Source: an uncultured Bacteroidales bacterium
Lineage (GTDB): Bacteria; Bacteroidota; Bacteroidia; Bacteroidales; Bacteroidaceae
Length of the DNA: 64,000 nucleotides
Direction of reading: 5' to 3'
NCBI GenBank assembly: GCA_902801475.1
Contig: CADCIO010000003.1
Span: 28,869-92,868, forward strand
The notes under the pieces were generated by a model, which was given only the letters and a program-made list of their open reading frames with translations, was not told the origin of the DNA and searched no databases. Shown one piece after another: positions 55,329-63,778 of the stretch. The position numbers and the translations under genes were made by a program. Within the stretch, counting starts at the first letter, position 1. Each line of letters starts with the position of its first letter.

Positions 55329-56021
55329 ATGCAAAAGTACGAGAAAATCATTGTGGCAGCCATTGTGGCTGTGGGACTCTTGATGCTGGGACTGTGCATC
55401 AAGGGTGGTATTGATAATTTCACGAACAAAGACCGTCGTGTGACCGTAAAGGGTCTGGCGGAGAAGGAAGTGGATGCCGACAAAGTGACTTGGACCATGA
55501 GTGTGCAGGTAGTGGGCGATGACTTGAAACCCTTGTTCAGTGTGCTCAACTCGAAGATGGATGCCATCCAGCAGTTCTTGAAGGAGAAGGGACTTAAGGG
55601 TAAAGGTGAAGTGACGGTCAATACGTATAATGTGATTGACAATTTGGCAAATGCGTGGGGTGGCAATCAACCACGCTATCACTATACCGTGAGTCGTTCG
55701 CTGAAGGTCGTATCGAAGGACACGAAGTTTATCAGTCAGTTGCGCCAGCAGGTGGACGAGTTGATTGACAGGGATGTCATCTTGGATTCCGACTATGCTG
55801 AGTACGAATACACGCAGTTTCAGCAGTTGAAGCCAGAAATGATGGCGGAGGCAATCAGCAATGCGGAGAAAACTGCCAGTCAGTTTGCCGAGAACAGCCA
55901 TTCGACCATCAACAAGATTGTTGCAGCAGGTCAGGGTGAGTTCTCCATTGACGATGCCGACACTCCTTACAAGAAGAAGGTGCGTGTGGTTTCGACCATC
56001 ACCTATTCGTTGAAGGATTAA
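55329..56021 (+). CDS. SIMPL domain protein, exported
   Basis: A 230-residue protein with an N-terminal membrane anchor or signal (I-V-A-A-I-V-A-V-G-L-L-M-L-G-L). V-T-V-K-G-L-A-E-K-E-V-D-A-D near residue 38 is typical of SIMPL (DUF541) domains, which occur in periplasmic or outer-membrane proteins of unclear function. The stop is followed at once by palindromic repeat copy E and then the DUF1593 gene. Confidence 0.85.
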   Translation: MQKYEKIIVAAIVAVGLLMLGLCIKGGIDNFTNKDRRVTVKGLAEKEVDADKVTWTMSVQVVGDDLKPLFSVLNSKMDAIQQFLKEKGLKGKGEVTVNTYNVIDNLANAWGGNQPRYHYTVSRSLKVVSKDTKFISQLRQQVDELIDRDVILDSDYAEYEYTQFQQLKPEMMAEAISNAEKTASQFAENSHSTINKIVAAGQGEFSIDDADTPYKKKVRVVSTITYSLKD

Positions 56022-56040
56022 TTTGCCCACACGTTGGGTG
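56022..56040 (+). repeat. Stop-adjacent palindromic repeat, copy E
   Basis: TTTGCCCACACGTTGGGTG follows the TAA (56019-56021) of the SIMPL gene and continues ACTTTCATC, matching copies B and D beyond the hairpin. It is the only plus-strand copy. Confidence 0.72.
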
Positions 56041-56067
56041 ACTTTCATCTTTTCTGCTCAAAAGGTT

Positions 56068-57465
56068 ATGAGGAATATATTCTTATTATTGATGCTTTGT
56101 TGTGCTTCTGTCCATCTCTTTGCACAAAAGAAGGATTTGAAGCCGCGTCTGGTGGTCTGTACGGATATTGGTGCACCAGATGTGGAACCTGACGATATGG
56201 AGTCGGCGATACGTCTGATGGCCTATGCTGACCAGTTTGAGATCGAGGCTATCTGCATGACGGTGGGTTGGAATTGTGACCCGTACCCGTTGGAGTGGGC
56301 TGAGTATCTGACGAAGGTGATGAATGCCTACGAAAAGGATGTGACAAAGCTGATGGCACGTTCGAAGCAGAAGAAGTTCGTGTCGCTCGACAAAGAGAAT
56401 GGACAACAACAGATTGGCTATTGGCCCAGTCCTGAATATATCCGTGGACGTGCTATGATGGGTAGTACACGTGCTGGTATCAAGGTGATAGGGGAGGGCA
56501 ATGATTCTCCTGGCAGCAATCTTTTGATTCAGTTGGCTGACGAACCAGACGACCGTCCCATTTGGGTGGCGTCTTGGGGTGGTGCCAATACATTGGCGCA
56601 AGCGATTTGGCGAGTGAAGCAGACACGTACCCCTGAGCAAGTGCGCCAGTTTGTCAGGAAGTTTCGTGTCTATACCATTACTGACCAAGATATGCAGTAC
56701 AGTATGCGAATGGACAGAGCATACAGCTCGCACCAGTGGTTGCGTCGAGAGTTTAAGGATGATCTGAAATTCATCTGGGATGAAGGGACTTGGCAACTGC
56801 AATGTGACTTGGGTAAGGAGCATTGGGAGGAACATGAGAAGTATATTCAGGGAAAAGGTGCTTTGGGTACCGAATATCCAAAGTACAAATGGGGTGTGGA
56901 AGGCGACACACCTTCCTTCCTCTATGTGATGCCCAACGGATTGAGTGACCCTGAAGACCCAACCCAAGTGAACTGGGGCGGCTATCACCAGTTTGGACTT
57001 TGTCCTGACTCCCTCACCTATGCTTGGACAAGTTGGAAACAGCCGACCTACGACACCACTCGCGACTATAAGCGCTATTTCTACCCTGACGAACTGAACG
57101 ATTTTAAGGCTCGTATGCAATGGGCAGATGAGGGTAGGGGAAACACCAATCCTCATGTGATTGTGAACGGCAAGAAGGGTATTTCTATCATTCATATGCA
57201 AGCGAAAGCAGGAACTCAAGTCCGTTTGGATGCCTCTCGTTCCTATGATGGTGAGGGTGATGCCCTTTCATTCCTTTGGTGGCAGCAAAAAGAGTTAGGC
57301 CTCGATCATCAGCCGCTTTCCATTATTGCATCAACGTCACCCGTTGCTATCATAGAGATTCCTCAAAATGCACAAGGCAAGGAGCTTCATCTGGTGTGCG
57401 AGGTGCACGATAATGGCCCCTTCCGCTTGGTGGCTTATCGACGTGTTATTATCAAGGTGGAATAG
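56068..57465 (+). CDS. DUF1593 protein, nucleoside-hydrolase-like, exported
   Basis: 465 residues from the ATG at 56068, giving a signal peptide (L-L-L-M-L-C-C-A-S-V-H-L-F-A). V-C-T-D-I-G-A-P-D-V-E-P-D-D-M near residues 32-46 resembles the calcium-binding aspartate cluster of nucleoside hydrolases; the C-terminal 90 residues form a beta-sandwich as usual for DUF1593. Members occur in polysaccharide-use clusters; the substrate is unknown. The 28 bases after repeat E precede the start. Confidence 0.88.
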   Translation: MRNIFLLLMLCCASVHLFAQKKDLKPRLVVCTDIGAPDVEPDDMESAIRLMAYADQFEIEAICMTVGWNCDPYPLEWAEYLTKVMNAYEKDVTKLMARSKQKKFVSLDKENGQQQIGYWPSPEYIRGRAMMGSTRAGIKVIGEGNDSPGSNLLIQLADEPDDRPIWVASWGGANTLAQAIWRVKQTRTPEQVRQFVRKFRVYTITDQDMQYSMRMDRAYSSHQWLRREFKDDLKFIWDEGTWQLQCDLGKEHWEEHEKYIQGKGALGTEYPKYKWGVEGDTPSFLYVMPNGLSDPEDPTQVNWGGYHQFGLCPDSLTYAWTSWKQPTYDTTRDYKRYFYPDELNDFKARMQWADEGRGNTNPHVIVNGKKGISIIHMQAKAGTQVRLDASRSYDGEGDALSFLWWQQKELGLDHQPLSIIASTSPVAIIEIPQNAQGKELHLVCEVHDNGPFRLVAYRRVIIKVE

Positions 57466-57475
57466 AATCAGTAAT

Positions 57476-57507
57476 CGGATGTGTCGGTTGGCACATCCGT
57501 TTTTTTG
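57476..57507 (+). terminator. Terminator before the second ECF trio
   Basis: CGGATGTGTC (57476-57485) pairs with GGCACATCCG (57490-57499) around GGTT, then seven T. The stem core GGATGTG/CACATCC recurs in the terminator after the trio (60309-60336). Confidence 0.8.
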
Positions 57508-57595
57508 CTTCATTTGTGGGACAAAGCAAAAAATTTTTTTCTTCTTGCAATGTTTTGTGAGTTTTGTGCGTATATATAGATAGAAGATCTTAAAA

Positions 57596-58156
57596 ATGAC
57601 AACAGATATAGACGTAAATCTGATTGAGGGGCTGAGACGACAAAGCCCCAAAGCGCAACAGCAGATGCTCGAGCGATATGGTCGTGCTGTCTTTGCTCAA
57701 GTGGCAAGACTCGTGCCCAGCTTCGAGGATGCGGAGGAGGTGTATCAGGACGTCTTTGTCAAGGTCTTTAAAAATATAAATATGTATGATGTGGAACAGT
57801 CATCGCTGAAAACTTGGGTTTCGCACATTGCCTACAATGAATCCATCAGCTTCCTCAGGCACAAGACGATGCCAGTCATCTATTACGAGGATCGAGAGGG
57901 CGAGGCAGAAAAGCTGTCGGAAAGCGAAGTGGAGGCGACCTTCGGGCATCCGAATCCTGAAACGGTACAGCTGATCAGAGCAGCCCTAAAGCATCTGCCA
58001 CCTGACGAAAGAGCCATCATCACCATGTTTTACTACGAGGAAATGAGCCTGAAGGAGATAGCATACGTGACAGAATCAATCCCCACGACCATCGCCTCGA
58101 AGCTGAGTCGAACAAGAAAGAAATTATGTAAAATCATCAAAATGTTGCAATCATGA
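57596..58156 (+). CDS. ECF-type RNA polymerase sigma factor (trio 2)
   Basis: A 186-residue ECF sigma factor. Region 2 has F-E-D-A-E-E-V-Y-Q-D-V-F-V-K-V near residues 42-56; region 4 has L-P-P-D-E-R-A-I-I-T-M-F-Y and S-L-K-E-I-A-Y-V-T near 140-160. It differs strongly from the sigma at 17506-18015. Its stop overlaps the next start. No clear promoter consensus was found in front, which would suit self-regulation. Confidence 0.92.
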   Translation: MTTDIDVNLIEGLRRQSPKAQQQMLERYGRAVFAQVARLVPSFEDAEEVYQDVFVKVFKNINMYDVEQSSLKTWVSHIAYNESISFLRHKTMPVIYYEDREGEAEKLSESEVEATFGHPNPETVQLIRAALKHLPPDERAIITMFYYEEMSLKEIAYVTESIPTTIASKLSRTRKKLCKIIKMLQS

Positions 58157-58824
58157 CAGAGGAAAAATTGAACGAATTACGACAGCAGGACACGAACCTT
58201 CGTGACGCTATCTGGCAGGACGAGACGGGGCGTCCTCAGATGCCTGCCGACCTCAATGAGCGACTGATGCAGCGTGTGGCAGCTCAGAAGGAGAAGAAAC
58301 CACGTCGCATCATTTGGCCTTGGATTGCTGCTGCTTGTGTGGCAGGCGTGTTGATGATTTGGCTGACACCGCCAAAAGAAGCACCAACGGATGTCGTTGC
58401 AGAGAACAAGCCTAAGGTGGAACAGCCTGTTATGGTGGATGAACCAAAGGCGAAGGAGGCAGAGTCAGAAGCCTTACAGCCAGAGGAAACGCCCATACAG
58501 GTGGAGAAGGTTAAGATGCCAATGAGCGTTCCAAAACACGAAACCAAGCTCTTGGCACAGGAAACACCAAAAGTGGAATCTCCAGAGACACCAACGACAG
58601 AAGAAGTACACACGGATTTGGCTGTAGCAGAGACCGCTAAGCCTCAACCAGAGCCCGTGATGCTGACGGAGCGCGACATTCCTGTGACTCGTCCAGAGAA
58701 TTACAGATACACCCCCGAGGAACTGGCACTCATGAAGAAACAAGCCAATGAAGCTTATCTGAAATGGGTGGAACTGGAACTCGAAATCGCCAAACAAACA
58801 ATGGAGCAAACGGCTCTGAAATAA
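58153..58824 (+). CDS. Membrane anti-sigma-like protein (trio 2)
   Basis: 223 residues: a cytoplasmic N-terminus of about 50, one membrane helix (W-P-W-I-A-A-A-C-V-A-G-V-L-M-I-W-L, about 54-70), a long linker rich in P, E, V and K, and a helical C-terminus (P-E-E-L-A-L-M-K-K-Q near 192). The plan matches the protein at 18012-18680, so the two are probably functional counterparts. No zinc motif is visible. Overlaps the sigma gene by four bases. Confidence 0.72.
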   Translation: MTEEKLNELRQQDTNLRDAIWQDETGRPQMPADLNERLMQRVAAQKEKKPRRIIWPWIAAACVAGVLMIWLTPPKEAPTDVVAENKPKVEQPVMVDEPKAKEAESEALQPEETPIQVEKVKMPMSVPKHETKLLAQETPKVESPETPTTEEVHTDLAVAETAKPQPEPVMLTERDIPVTRPENYRYTPEELALMKKQANEAYLKWVELELEIAKQTMEQTALK

Positions 58825-58843
58825 TAGAAAAAATAATATAAAT

Positions 58844-60292
58844 ATGAAAAGAATATTCATTATGCTGCTCATCGCTTGCAGCGCCATCACAACCATCAGT
58901 GCCGACCCAACGGCAGCAACCCCTCAGAAGAAGCCTGAGGCAGTCATCGCCATGCTGAATGATATTATCAAAAGATTCGGCCAGGCATCCGACCAAGTGT
59001 ATTCCGTATCGAGGAATCCCAACACCAACCAGATTGAATACAGCATCAAGATCACCAAATTCGTTGCCAACGTCAAGAGGGCTCCCCTCACGCTGAATCT
59101 CGCAAGTATCAGCAGTCCTTTCACTAAGGATGAACCACTGTCCTATCAGACGTTGCACTTGACTCCTGGCAGCACGGAAATGTTCGCCCTTGGGGTGTTT
59201 GTGGAACAAGGTGAGGATAAACAATACACCCTTCGTGACAATCCGAATCAGGAGATGTGGCTGATGTGCTGCAAGAACCCTGAGAATCCCCAGCTGCGTG
59301 ATGCCTACGCTATCGCTTGGGAACTCAATGCCGATCAGAGCCAAGCCATCGGAACTGTTTATATGATCACCTCGCTTCGCCCCGATGTTTATATGAAGAA
59401 TATGTCCAGCGCCGGTCTTTTGAGCGACAACCAGAACACCTTTACGATTGACGGTCGTGTGGGCTTTGACCTGACAGACAGCCTCTATGTGGTCTATATG
59501 GCAGACACAGCCGAGGAACTCGATAAGGTGGCCGACAACGACTTTATAGCTACGATGCCTGTGGTGAACAAACGCTTCAGTTTCAGCGTGCAGCTCGACA
59601 AGCCCAAGGTGGGTCGCATCCGTACTGTGATGCCTGATGGTTCCCTCTGCGAGTTGTGGACAAACCTCGACTTTGTGCCTGGCAGAACTTATCGTATCAC
59701 CACACATAATGGCTACTACGATGAGGATCGCGACTATGAGCTGAGTGTGGGTCGCTACTCGGGCAAAAGCCTGCTGACCGACCTTCAGAGAAGAGGCATT
59801 GACGACCAGACGTTTACAGTTGTTGATGAAGTGCCTGAGGAGTTTCGTGTTGTTGATCCCAATTCGATGGATACTTGGCTCAACTCTCTCTCTCCGTCAA
59901 ATAAAAACCGCTTTATGATGATGGCAGAAATGATCAAGATGAAAATAGAAAGGATTAAAGAGACCTATAAAGTGATAGGAATGACGCTGAACGACAATAG
60001 AGATATGTACAAGATCCAGACGGCGTTCGGAGATATCCTCAAACAAAACAAAGAATTGGACAAGAATTATCAGGACTTCATCAAAGAGGCAAAAAAAACA
60101 GGTTTACTTTCCTGTGAAATGCCTGAGCTCTATAAGGAAATCTTAAAATTCTATACGGAGCAAAATCAAGGGCTGAGCGAGTTATACAAGGATTCAATCA
60201 CCAATGGAAAACCTATCCTGAAGTTGCGCTCGTACCTCGCCAAGCAAACGGAGAAATACCTCAAGGATATGGAAAAAAACACCATAGATTAA
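58844..60292 (+). CDS. Exported protein of unknown function (trio 2)
   Basis: 482 residues with a signal peptide (I-F-I-M-L-L-I-A-C-S-A-I-T-T-I-S-A). The middle part (about 190-300, F-D-L-T-D-S-L-Y-V-V-Y) resembles the DUF4369-like beta domain found before thioredoxin-type domains in Bacteroidetes, but no thioredoxin follows. The last 150 residues are charged helices. Lies 20 bases after the anti-sigma-like gene; not evidently homologous to its counterpart at 18702-19814. Confidence 0.7.
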   Translation: MKRIFIMLLIACSAITTISADPTAATPQKKPEAVIAMLNDIIKRFGQASDQVYSVSRNPNTNQIEYSIKITKFVANVKRAPLTLNLASISSPFTKDEPLSYQTLHLTPGSTEMFALGVFVEQGEDKQYTLRDNPNQEMWLMCCKNPENPQLRDAYAIAWELNADQSQAIGTVYMITSLRPDVYMKNMSSAGLLSDNQNTFTIDGRVGFDLTDSLYVVYMADTAEELDKVADNDFIATMPVVNKRFSFSVQLDKPKVGRIRTVMPDGSLCELWTNLDFVPGRTYRITTHNGYYDEDRDYELSVGRYSGKSLLTDLQRRGIDDQTFTVVDEVPEEFRVVDPNSMDTWLNSLSPSNKNRFMMMAEMIKMKIERIKETYKVIGMTLNDNRDMYKIQTAFGDILKQNKELDKNYQDFIKEAKKTGLLSCEMPELYKEILKFYTEQNQGLSELYKDSITNGKPILKLRSYLAKQTEKYLKDMEKNTID

Positions 60293-60308
60293 TAAAAGAT
60301 TTGATTTC

Positions 60309-60336
60309 GGATGTGCCAGCTGGCACATCCTTTTTT
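60309..60336 (+). terminator. Terminator after the second ECF trio
   Basis: A perfect 22-bp palindrome (GGATGTGCCAG and its mirror, 60309-60330) followed by six T. Confidence 0.82.
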
Positions 60337-60420
60337 GTTCTCTTATTTCTCTTTCCTCTTCCTTCCCCATCCTTTTTTAGTTTTCCCTTATAGTCATTTC
60401 TTTCTTTCCCTCGTGTCCGC

Positions 60421-60508
60421 AAAATTTCTAAACTTTGAAAAATATTTTTCCAAGTTTCAAAAAATATTTCTAAAGTTGGAAAAAATATTTTGAAACTTTA
60501 GAAATTTT
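60421..60508. repeat. 88-bp AT-rich imperfect inverted repeat
   Basis: The outer arms AAAATTTCTAAA (60421-60432) and TTTAGAAATTTT (60497-60508) are perfect; inside them AAATATTTTTCC and GGAAAAAATATTTT continue the symmetry with small shifts. It lies between the trio terminator and the HU-like gene promoter. Confidence 0.65.
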
Positions 60509-60518
60509 GTGGGATGCC

Positions 60519-60549
60519 TTGTTTGTTTGAAAGGAATGCGCTATCTTTG
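60519..60549 (+). promoter_or_regulatory. Promoter of the HU-like gene
   Basis: TTG at 60519-60521, 20 bases, TATCTTTG at 60542-60549. Confidence 0.65.
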
Positions 60550-60608
60550 CAATCGCAAATACGGAAGAGAATAATAACGAAAAGGAATAATAACAAAAGA
60601 ATAAAGAT

Positions 60609-61229
60609 ATGGAATATATTATGCAAGAGATGCCGGACGTGCACAAGACTGGCGAAAAGAAGTTTTATCCGAAGGTGAAGCATGCACATTGTATAGGTCA
60701 CGAAACAATTGGGAATGCGTATGTGGATTTGACCACGATGCCTCGCAGTTGGTTTGAGGGCGTGATGAAAGGTCTGCCCGAGGTGCTGAACTCGTATCTG
60801 GAAGAAGGACATTCTGTGAAGATTGACGGCTTTGGCACGTTCGATCTGATTCTGGGGCTGCTGACAGAAGAAGAGAGGAATTCTCCAAAGAGACAGAAGG
60901 TGCATGCCAATCAGGATGGGGTGTATATCAAGAAAATCAACTTTTTGCCAGAGAAGGAGTGGCTGCGTGGTTTGCGTGAATCGACAGATCTGGTTCATGT
61001 GAAGAGCGTCAAAGAGCGGTTGGGAGGTTCTGCGACGCAGGAGGAACGCAGGCGTGTGGCGATGAAGTTTATAGAGGAGAATGGTTGCATGCATGTGAGG
61101 GATTATATGACCCGTACAGGATTGGGGCGCAAGAAGGCGGAGCAAGAGTTGAATGCGTTTTGTGGGGAGCCTGAGAGTGGCATCCGTTGTACGATGGTGG
61201 GGAAGAGCAAAGTGTATGTGAAGAAGTAA
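60609..61229 (+). CDS. HU-like protein with extra C-terminal domain
   Basis: 206 residues. The N-terminal 115 residues follow the long HU-like fold of Bacteroidetes (Y-P-K-V-K-H-A near 17, V-K-I-D-G-F-G-T-F-D-L near 73). The C-terminal 75 residues (about 130-206) look like a winged helix (H-V-R-D-Y-M-T-R-T-G-L-G-R-K-K-A near 158). DNA binding is likely. It has its own promoter and terminator. Distinct from the HU-like protein at 20218-20769, which has an acidic tail instead. Confidence 0.8.
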   Translation: MEYIMQEMPDVHKTGEKKFYPKVKHAHCIGHETIGNAYVDLTTMPRSWFEGVMKGLPEVLNSYLEEGHSVKIDGFGTFDLILGLLTEEERNSPKRQKVHANQDGVYIKKINFLPEKEWLRGLRESTDLVHVKSVKERLGGSATQEERRRVAMKFIEENGCMHVRDYMTRTGLGRKKAEQELNAFCGEPESGIRCTMVGKSKVYVKK

Positions 61230-61288
61230 AGACGTCAATTCTGACAGAAAGTGACATAATGATTGTGCCACATTGTCAGTTGGAAAGA

Positions 61289-61331
61289 AAAGTCGTGTCA
61301 GTATGAAAATGCTGGCACGGCTTTTGTTTTT
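61289..61331 (+). terminator. Terminator after the HU-like gene
   Basis: AAAGTCGTGTCAG (61289-61301) pairs with CTGGCACGGCTTT (61312-61324) using G-T pairs, then TTGTTTTT. Confidence 0.75.
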
Positions 61332-61421
61332 ATGAAGAAACGTCTGCGCTACAGCCAATGAGCAGGGCGGGACACACATTATTAATATTAACAAGAATAA
61401 AAACTAAAAACAAATACGATT

Positions 61422-63344
61422 ATGGGAAAGATTATTGGTATTGACCTTGGTACAACTAACTCTTGTGTATCGGTCTTTGAAGGCAATGAGCCTGTAGTGA
61501 TTGCAAACTCTGAGGGCAAGCGCACAACTCCTTCAGTAGTAGGTTTTGTGAAGGATGGCGAGCGTAAGGTGGGTGACCCTGCCAAGCGTCAGGCTATCAC
61601 GAACCCAAAGAACACTGTGTTCTCCATCAAGCGTTTCATGGGTGAGACTTATGATCAGGTGCAGAAGGAGATTGCACGTGTACCTTACACAGTGGTGAAG
61701 GGTGACAACAACACTCCTCGTGTGGAGATTGAGGGTCGCAAATATACGCCACAGGAGATTTCTGCCATCATTCTGCAGAAGATGAAGAAGACGGCTGAGG
61801 ACTATCTCGGTCAGGAAGTGACAGACGCTGTCATCACTGTGCCTGCTTACTTCAGCGACTCTCAGCGTCAGGCAACCAAGGAGGCTGGTCAGATTGCTGG
61901 TCTGAATGTACGCCGTATCGTGAACGAGCCAACTGCTGCCGCTCTGGCATATGGTATTGACAAGGCTAACAAGGACATGAAGATTGCTGTGTTCGACCTT
62001 GGTGGTGGTACTTTCGATATCTCTATCCTTGAGTTCGGTGGCGGCGTGTTCGAAGTGCTCTCTACGAATGGTGACACCCACCTTGGTGGTGACGACTTCG
62101 ACCAGGTGATTATCGACTGGCTCGTGAGTGATTTCAAGAGCAACGAAGGTGTTGACCTCTCGCTCGACCCAATGGCTATGCAGCGTCTGAAGGAAGCTGC
62201 TGAGAAGGCTAAGATTGAACTCTCAAGCAGCTCTTCTACTGAAATCAACCTGCCTTACATCACTGCTGCTGGTGGTGTGCCAAAGCACCTCGTGACTACC
62301 CTGACTCGTGCTAAGTTCGAGTCATTGGCTCACAACCTCATCCAGGCTTGCTTGGCTCCATGTCAGGCTGCCATCAAGGATGCAGGCATCTCTACCTCAG
62401 ACATTGACGAGGTGATCCTCGTGGGTGGTTCAAGCCGTATCCCAGCTGTTCAGCAGCTTGTGGAGAACTACTTCGGCAAGGCTCCATCAAAGGGTGTGAA
62501 CCCAGACGAAGTGGTGGCCGTGGGTGCATCTATCCAGGGTGCTATCCTCAACAAGGAAGAAGGTGTGGGCGACATCGTGCTGCTTGACGTGACTCCGCTG
62601 AATGTGGGTATCGAGACACTCGGTCAGGTGATGACCACCATGATTGAGTCGAACACCACCATCCCATGCAAGAAGACAGAGGTGTTCTCAACTGCTGCCG
62701 ACAACCAGACAGAAGTGACCATCCGCGTCTTGCAGGGTAACCGTCCAATGGCGAACCAGAACAAGCAGATTGGTATCTTCAACCTCACCGGCATCGCACC
62801 AGCACGTCGTGGTGTTCCACAGATTGAAGTCAGCTTCGACATCGACGCCAACGGTATCCTCAAGGTGTCAGCCAAGGATAAGGCAACAGGTAAGGAGCAG
62901 GAAATCCGTATCGAAGCATCTTCTGGTCTTTCTAAGGAAGAAATCGAGCGCATGAAGGCCGAGGCAGAAGCTAACGCTGATGCCGACAAGAAGGAGCGCG
63001 AGCGCATCGACAAGGTGAATCAGGCTGACAGCATGATTTTCCAGACCGAAAACTTCCTCAACGACAACAAGGACAAGATTCCTGCTGATGACAAACCAGC
63101 CATCGACTCTGCCATCGAAGCCCTCAAGAAGGCCAAGGACAGCGGTGATGTAGCCCAGATTGACGCAGCCATCGATGGTCTCAACAAAGCCATGCAGGCA
63201 GCCTCTCAGAAGATGTATGCCGCAGGTGGCGCAGGTCAGCCCGGTGCCGGCGCAGGCTTCCAAGGTGGTGCTCAGCCTAACGATGGCGCTCAGTCCAATG
63301 GTGCTGACGACGTTCAGGATGCCGACTTCGAGGAGGTCAAATGA
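61422..63344 (+). CDS. dnaK: Chaperone DnaK (Hsp70)
   Basis: 640 residues, the normal length. [11 protein letters not shown] at residues 4-14, the phosphate-2 loop F-D-L-G-G-G-T-F near 190 and V-G-G-S-S-R-I-P near 332 form the ATPase; the substrate domain follows from about 390, with a helical lid and a G/A/Q-rich tail ending E-E-V-K. It folds and rescues proteins with DnaJ and GrpE, which are not in the window. No CIRCE element is apparent upstream. Confidence 0.98.
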   Translation: MGKIIGIDLGTTNSCVSVFEGNEPVVIANSEGKRTTPSVVGFVKDGERKVGDPAKRQAITNPKNTVFSIKRFMGETYDQVQKEIARVPYTVVKGDNNTPRVEIEGRKYTPQEISAIILQKMKKTAEDYLGQEVTDAVITVPAYFSDSQRQATKEAGQIAGLNVRRIVNEPTAAALAYGIDKANKDMKIAVFDLGGGTFDISILEFGGGVFEVLSTNGDTHLGGDDFDQVIIDWLVSDFKSNEGVDLSLDPMAMQRLKEAAEKAKIELSSSSSTEINLPYITAAGGVPKHLVTTLTRAKFESLAHNLIQACLAPCQAAIKDAGISTSDIDEVILVGGSSRIPAVQQLVENYFGKAPSKGVNPDEVVAVGASIQGAILNKEEGVGDIVLLDVTPLNVGIETLGQVMTTMIESNTTIPCKKTEVFSTAADNQTEVTIRVLQGNRPMANQNKQIGIFNLTGIAPARRGVPQIEVSFDIDANGILKVSAKDKATGKEQEIRIEASSGLSKEEIERMKAEAEANADADKKERERIDKVNQADSMIFQTENFLNDNKDKIPADDKPAIDSAIEALKKAKDSGDVAQIDAAIDGLNKAMQAASQKMYAAGGAGQPGAGAGFQGGAQPNDGAQSNGADDVQDADFEEVK

Positions 63345-63382
63345 GACGCATAAGCAAAGACATAACAAAACACTATCAAATG

Positions 63383-63416
63383 GCGTGTAGCTCAATGAGT
63401 TACACGCATTTGCATT
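63383..63416 (+). terminator. Terminator after dnaK
   Basis: GCGTGTAGCTC (63383-63393) pairs with GAGTTACACGC (63397-63407) with one G-T pair and a 3-base loop; ATTTGCATTTT follows. Confidence 0.7.
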
Positions 63417-63778
63417 TTATGGGCTCATGTTTTCTATGTGCTTATTCTGCCTTTTTATATCCTGGTAATAGGTAAATGGTCGCTGAGCAAATAGGTTTCG
63501 CCGCAAGTACATATTATAATAATGACTAGGTGTTTCTATTTTGGAAACACCTGCTTTTGTTTGACCATTTGTCCGAGGGTATTCAAATTTTTCTAATAGT
63601 GTCGGACAAAAGCTATACTTCATGTCATTCTCATCAAATTGAGATGTTCGGAAATTCCGAACAAGGTTAGCTCCAGTATTGGTGTCAACTCGATGAATAT
63701 TGATATTATGAGCATTTGTCCGAAGCTTACAAAATTTTTTGGATAGTCTCGGACAAATGCTTTTGACTTATTGAGTAC
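63417..63778. repeat. Gene-free stretch with a cluster of hairpin repeats
   Basis: Two direct copies of a hairpin unit: TTTGTCCGA ... TCGGACAAA at 63568-63610 and GCATTTGTCCGA ... TCGGACAAATGC at 63712-63760. Between and beside them are GTTCGGAAATTCCGAAC (63650-63666) and AGGTGTTTC/GGAAACACC (63528-63551). The minus strand has a 68-codon frame through this area, but its peptide simply reflects the repeats. Confidence 0.65.

Noticed and set aside
61230..61421. CIRCE or other heat-shock operator before dnaK
   Set aside because: Only the terminator of the HU-like gene is a clear dyad here; the nine-base CIRCE arms are not found.
63417..63623. 68-codon minus-strand frame after dnaK
   Set aside because: Its peptide mirrors the hairpin repeats and the frame continues open upstream without a start; no domain is visible.
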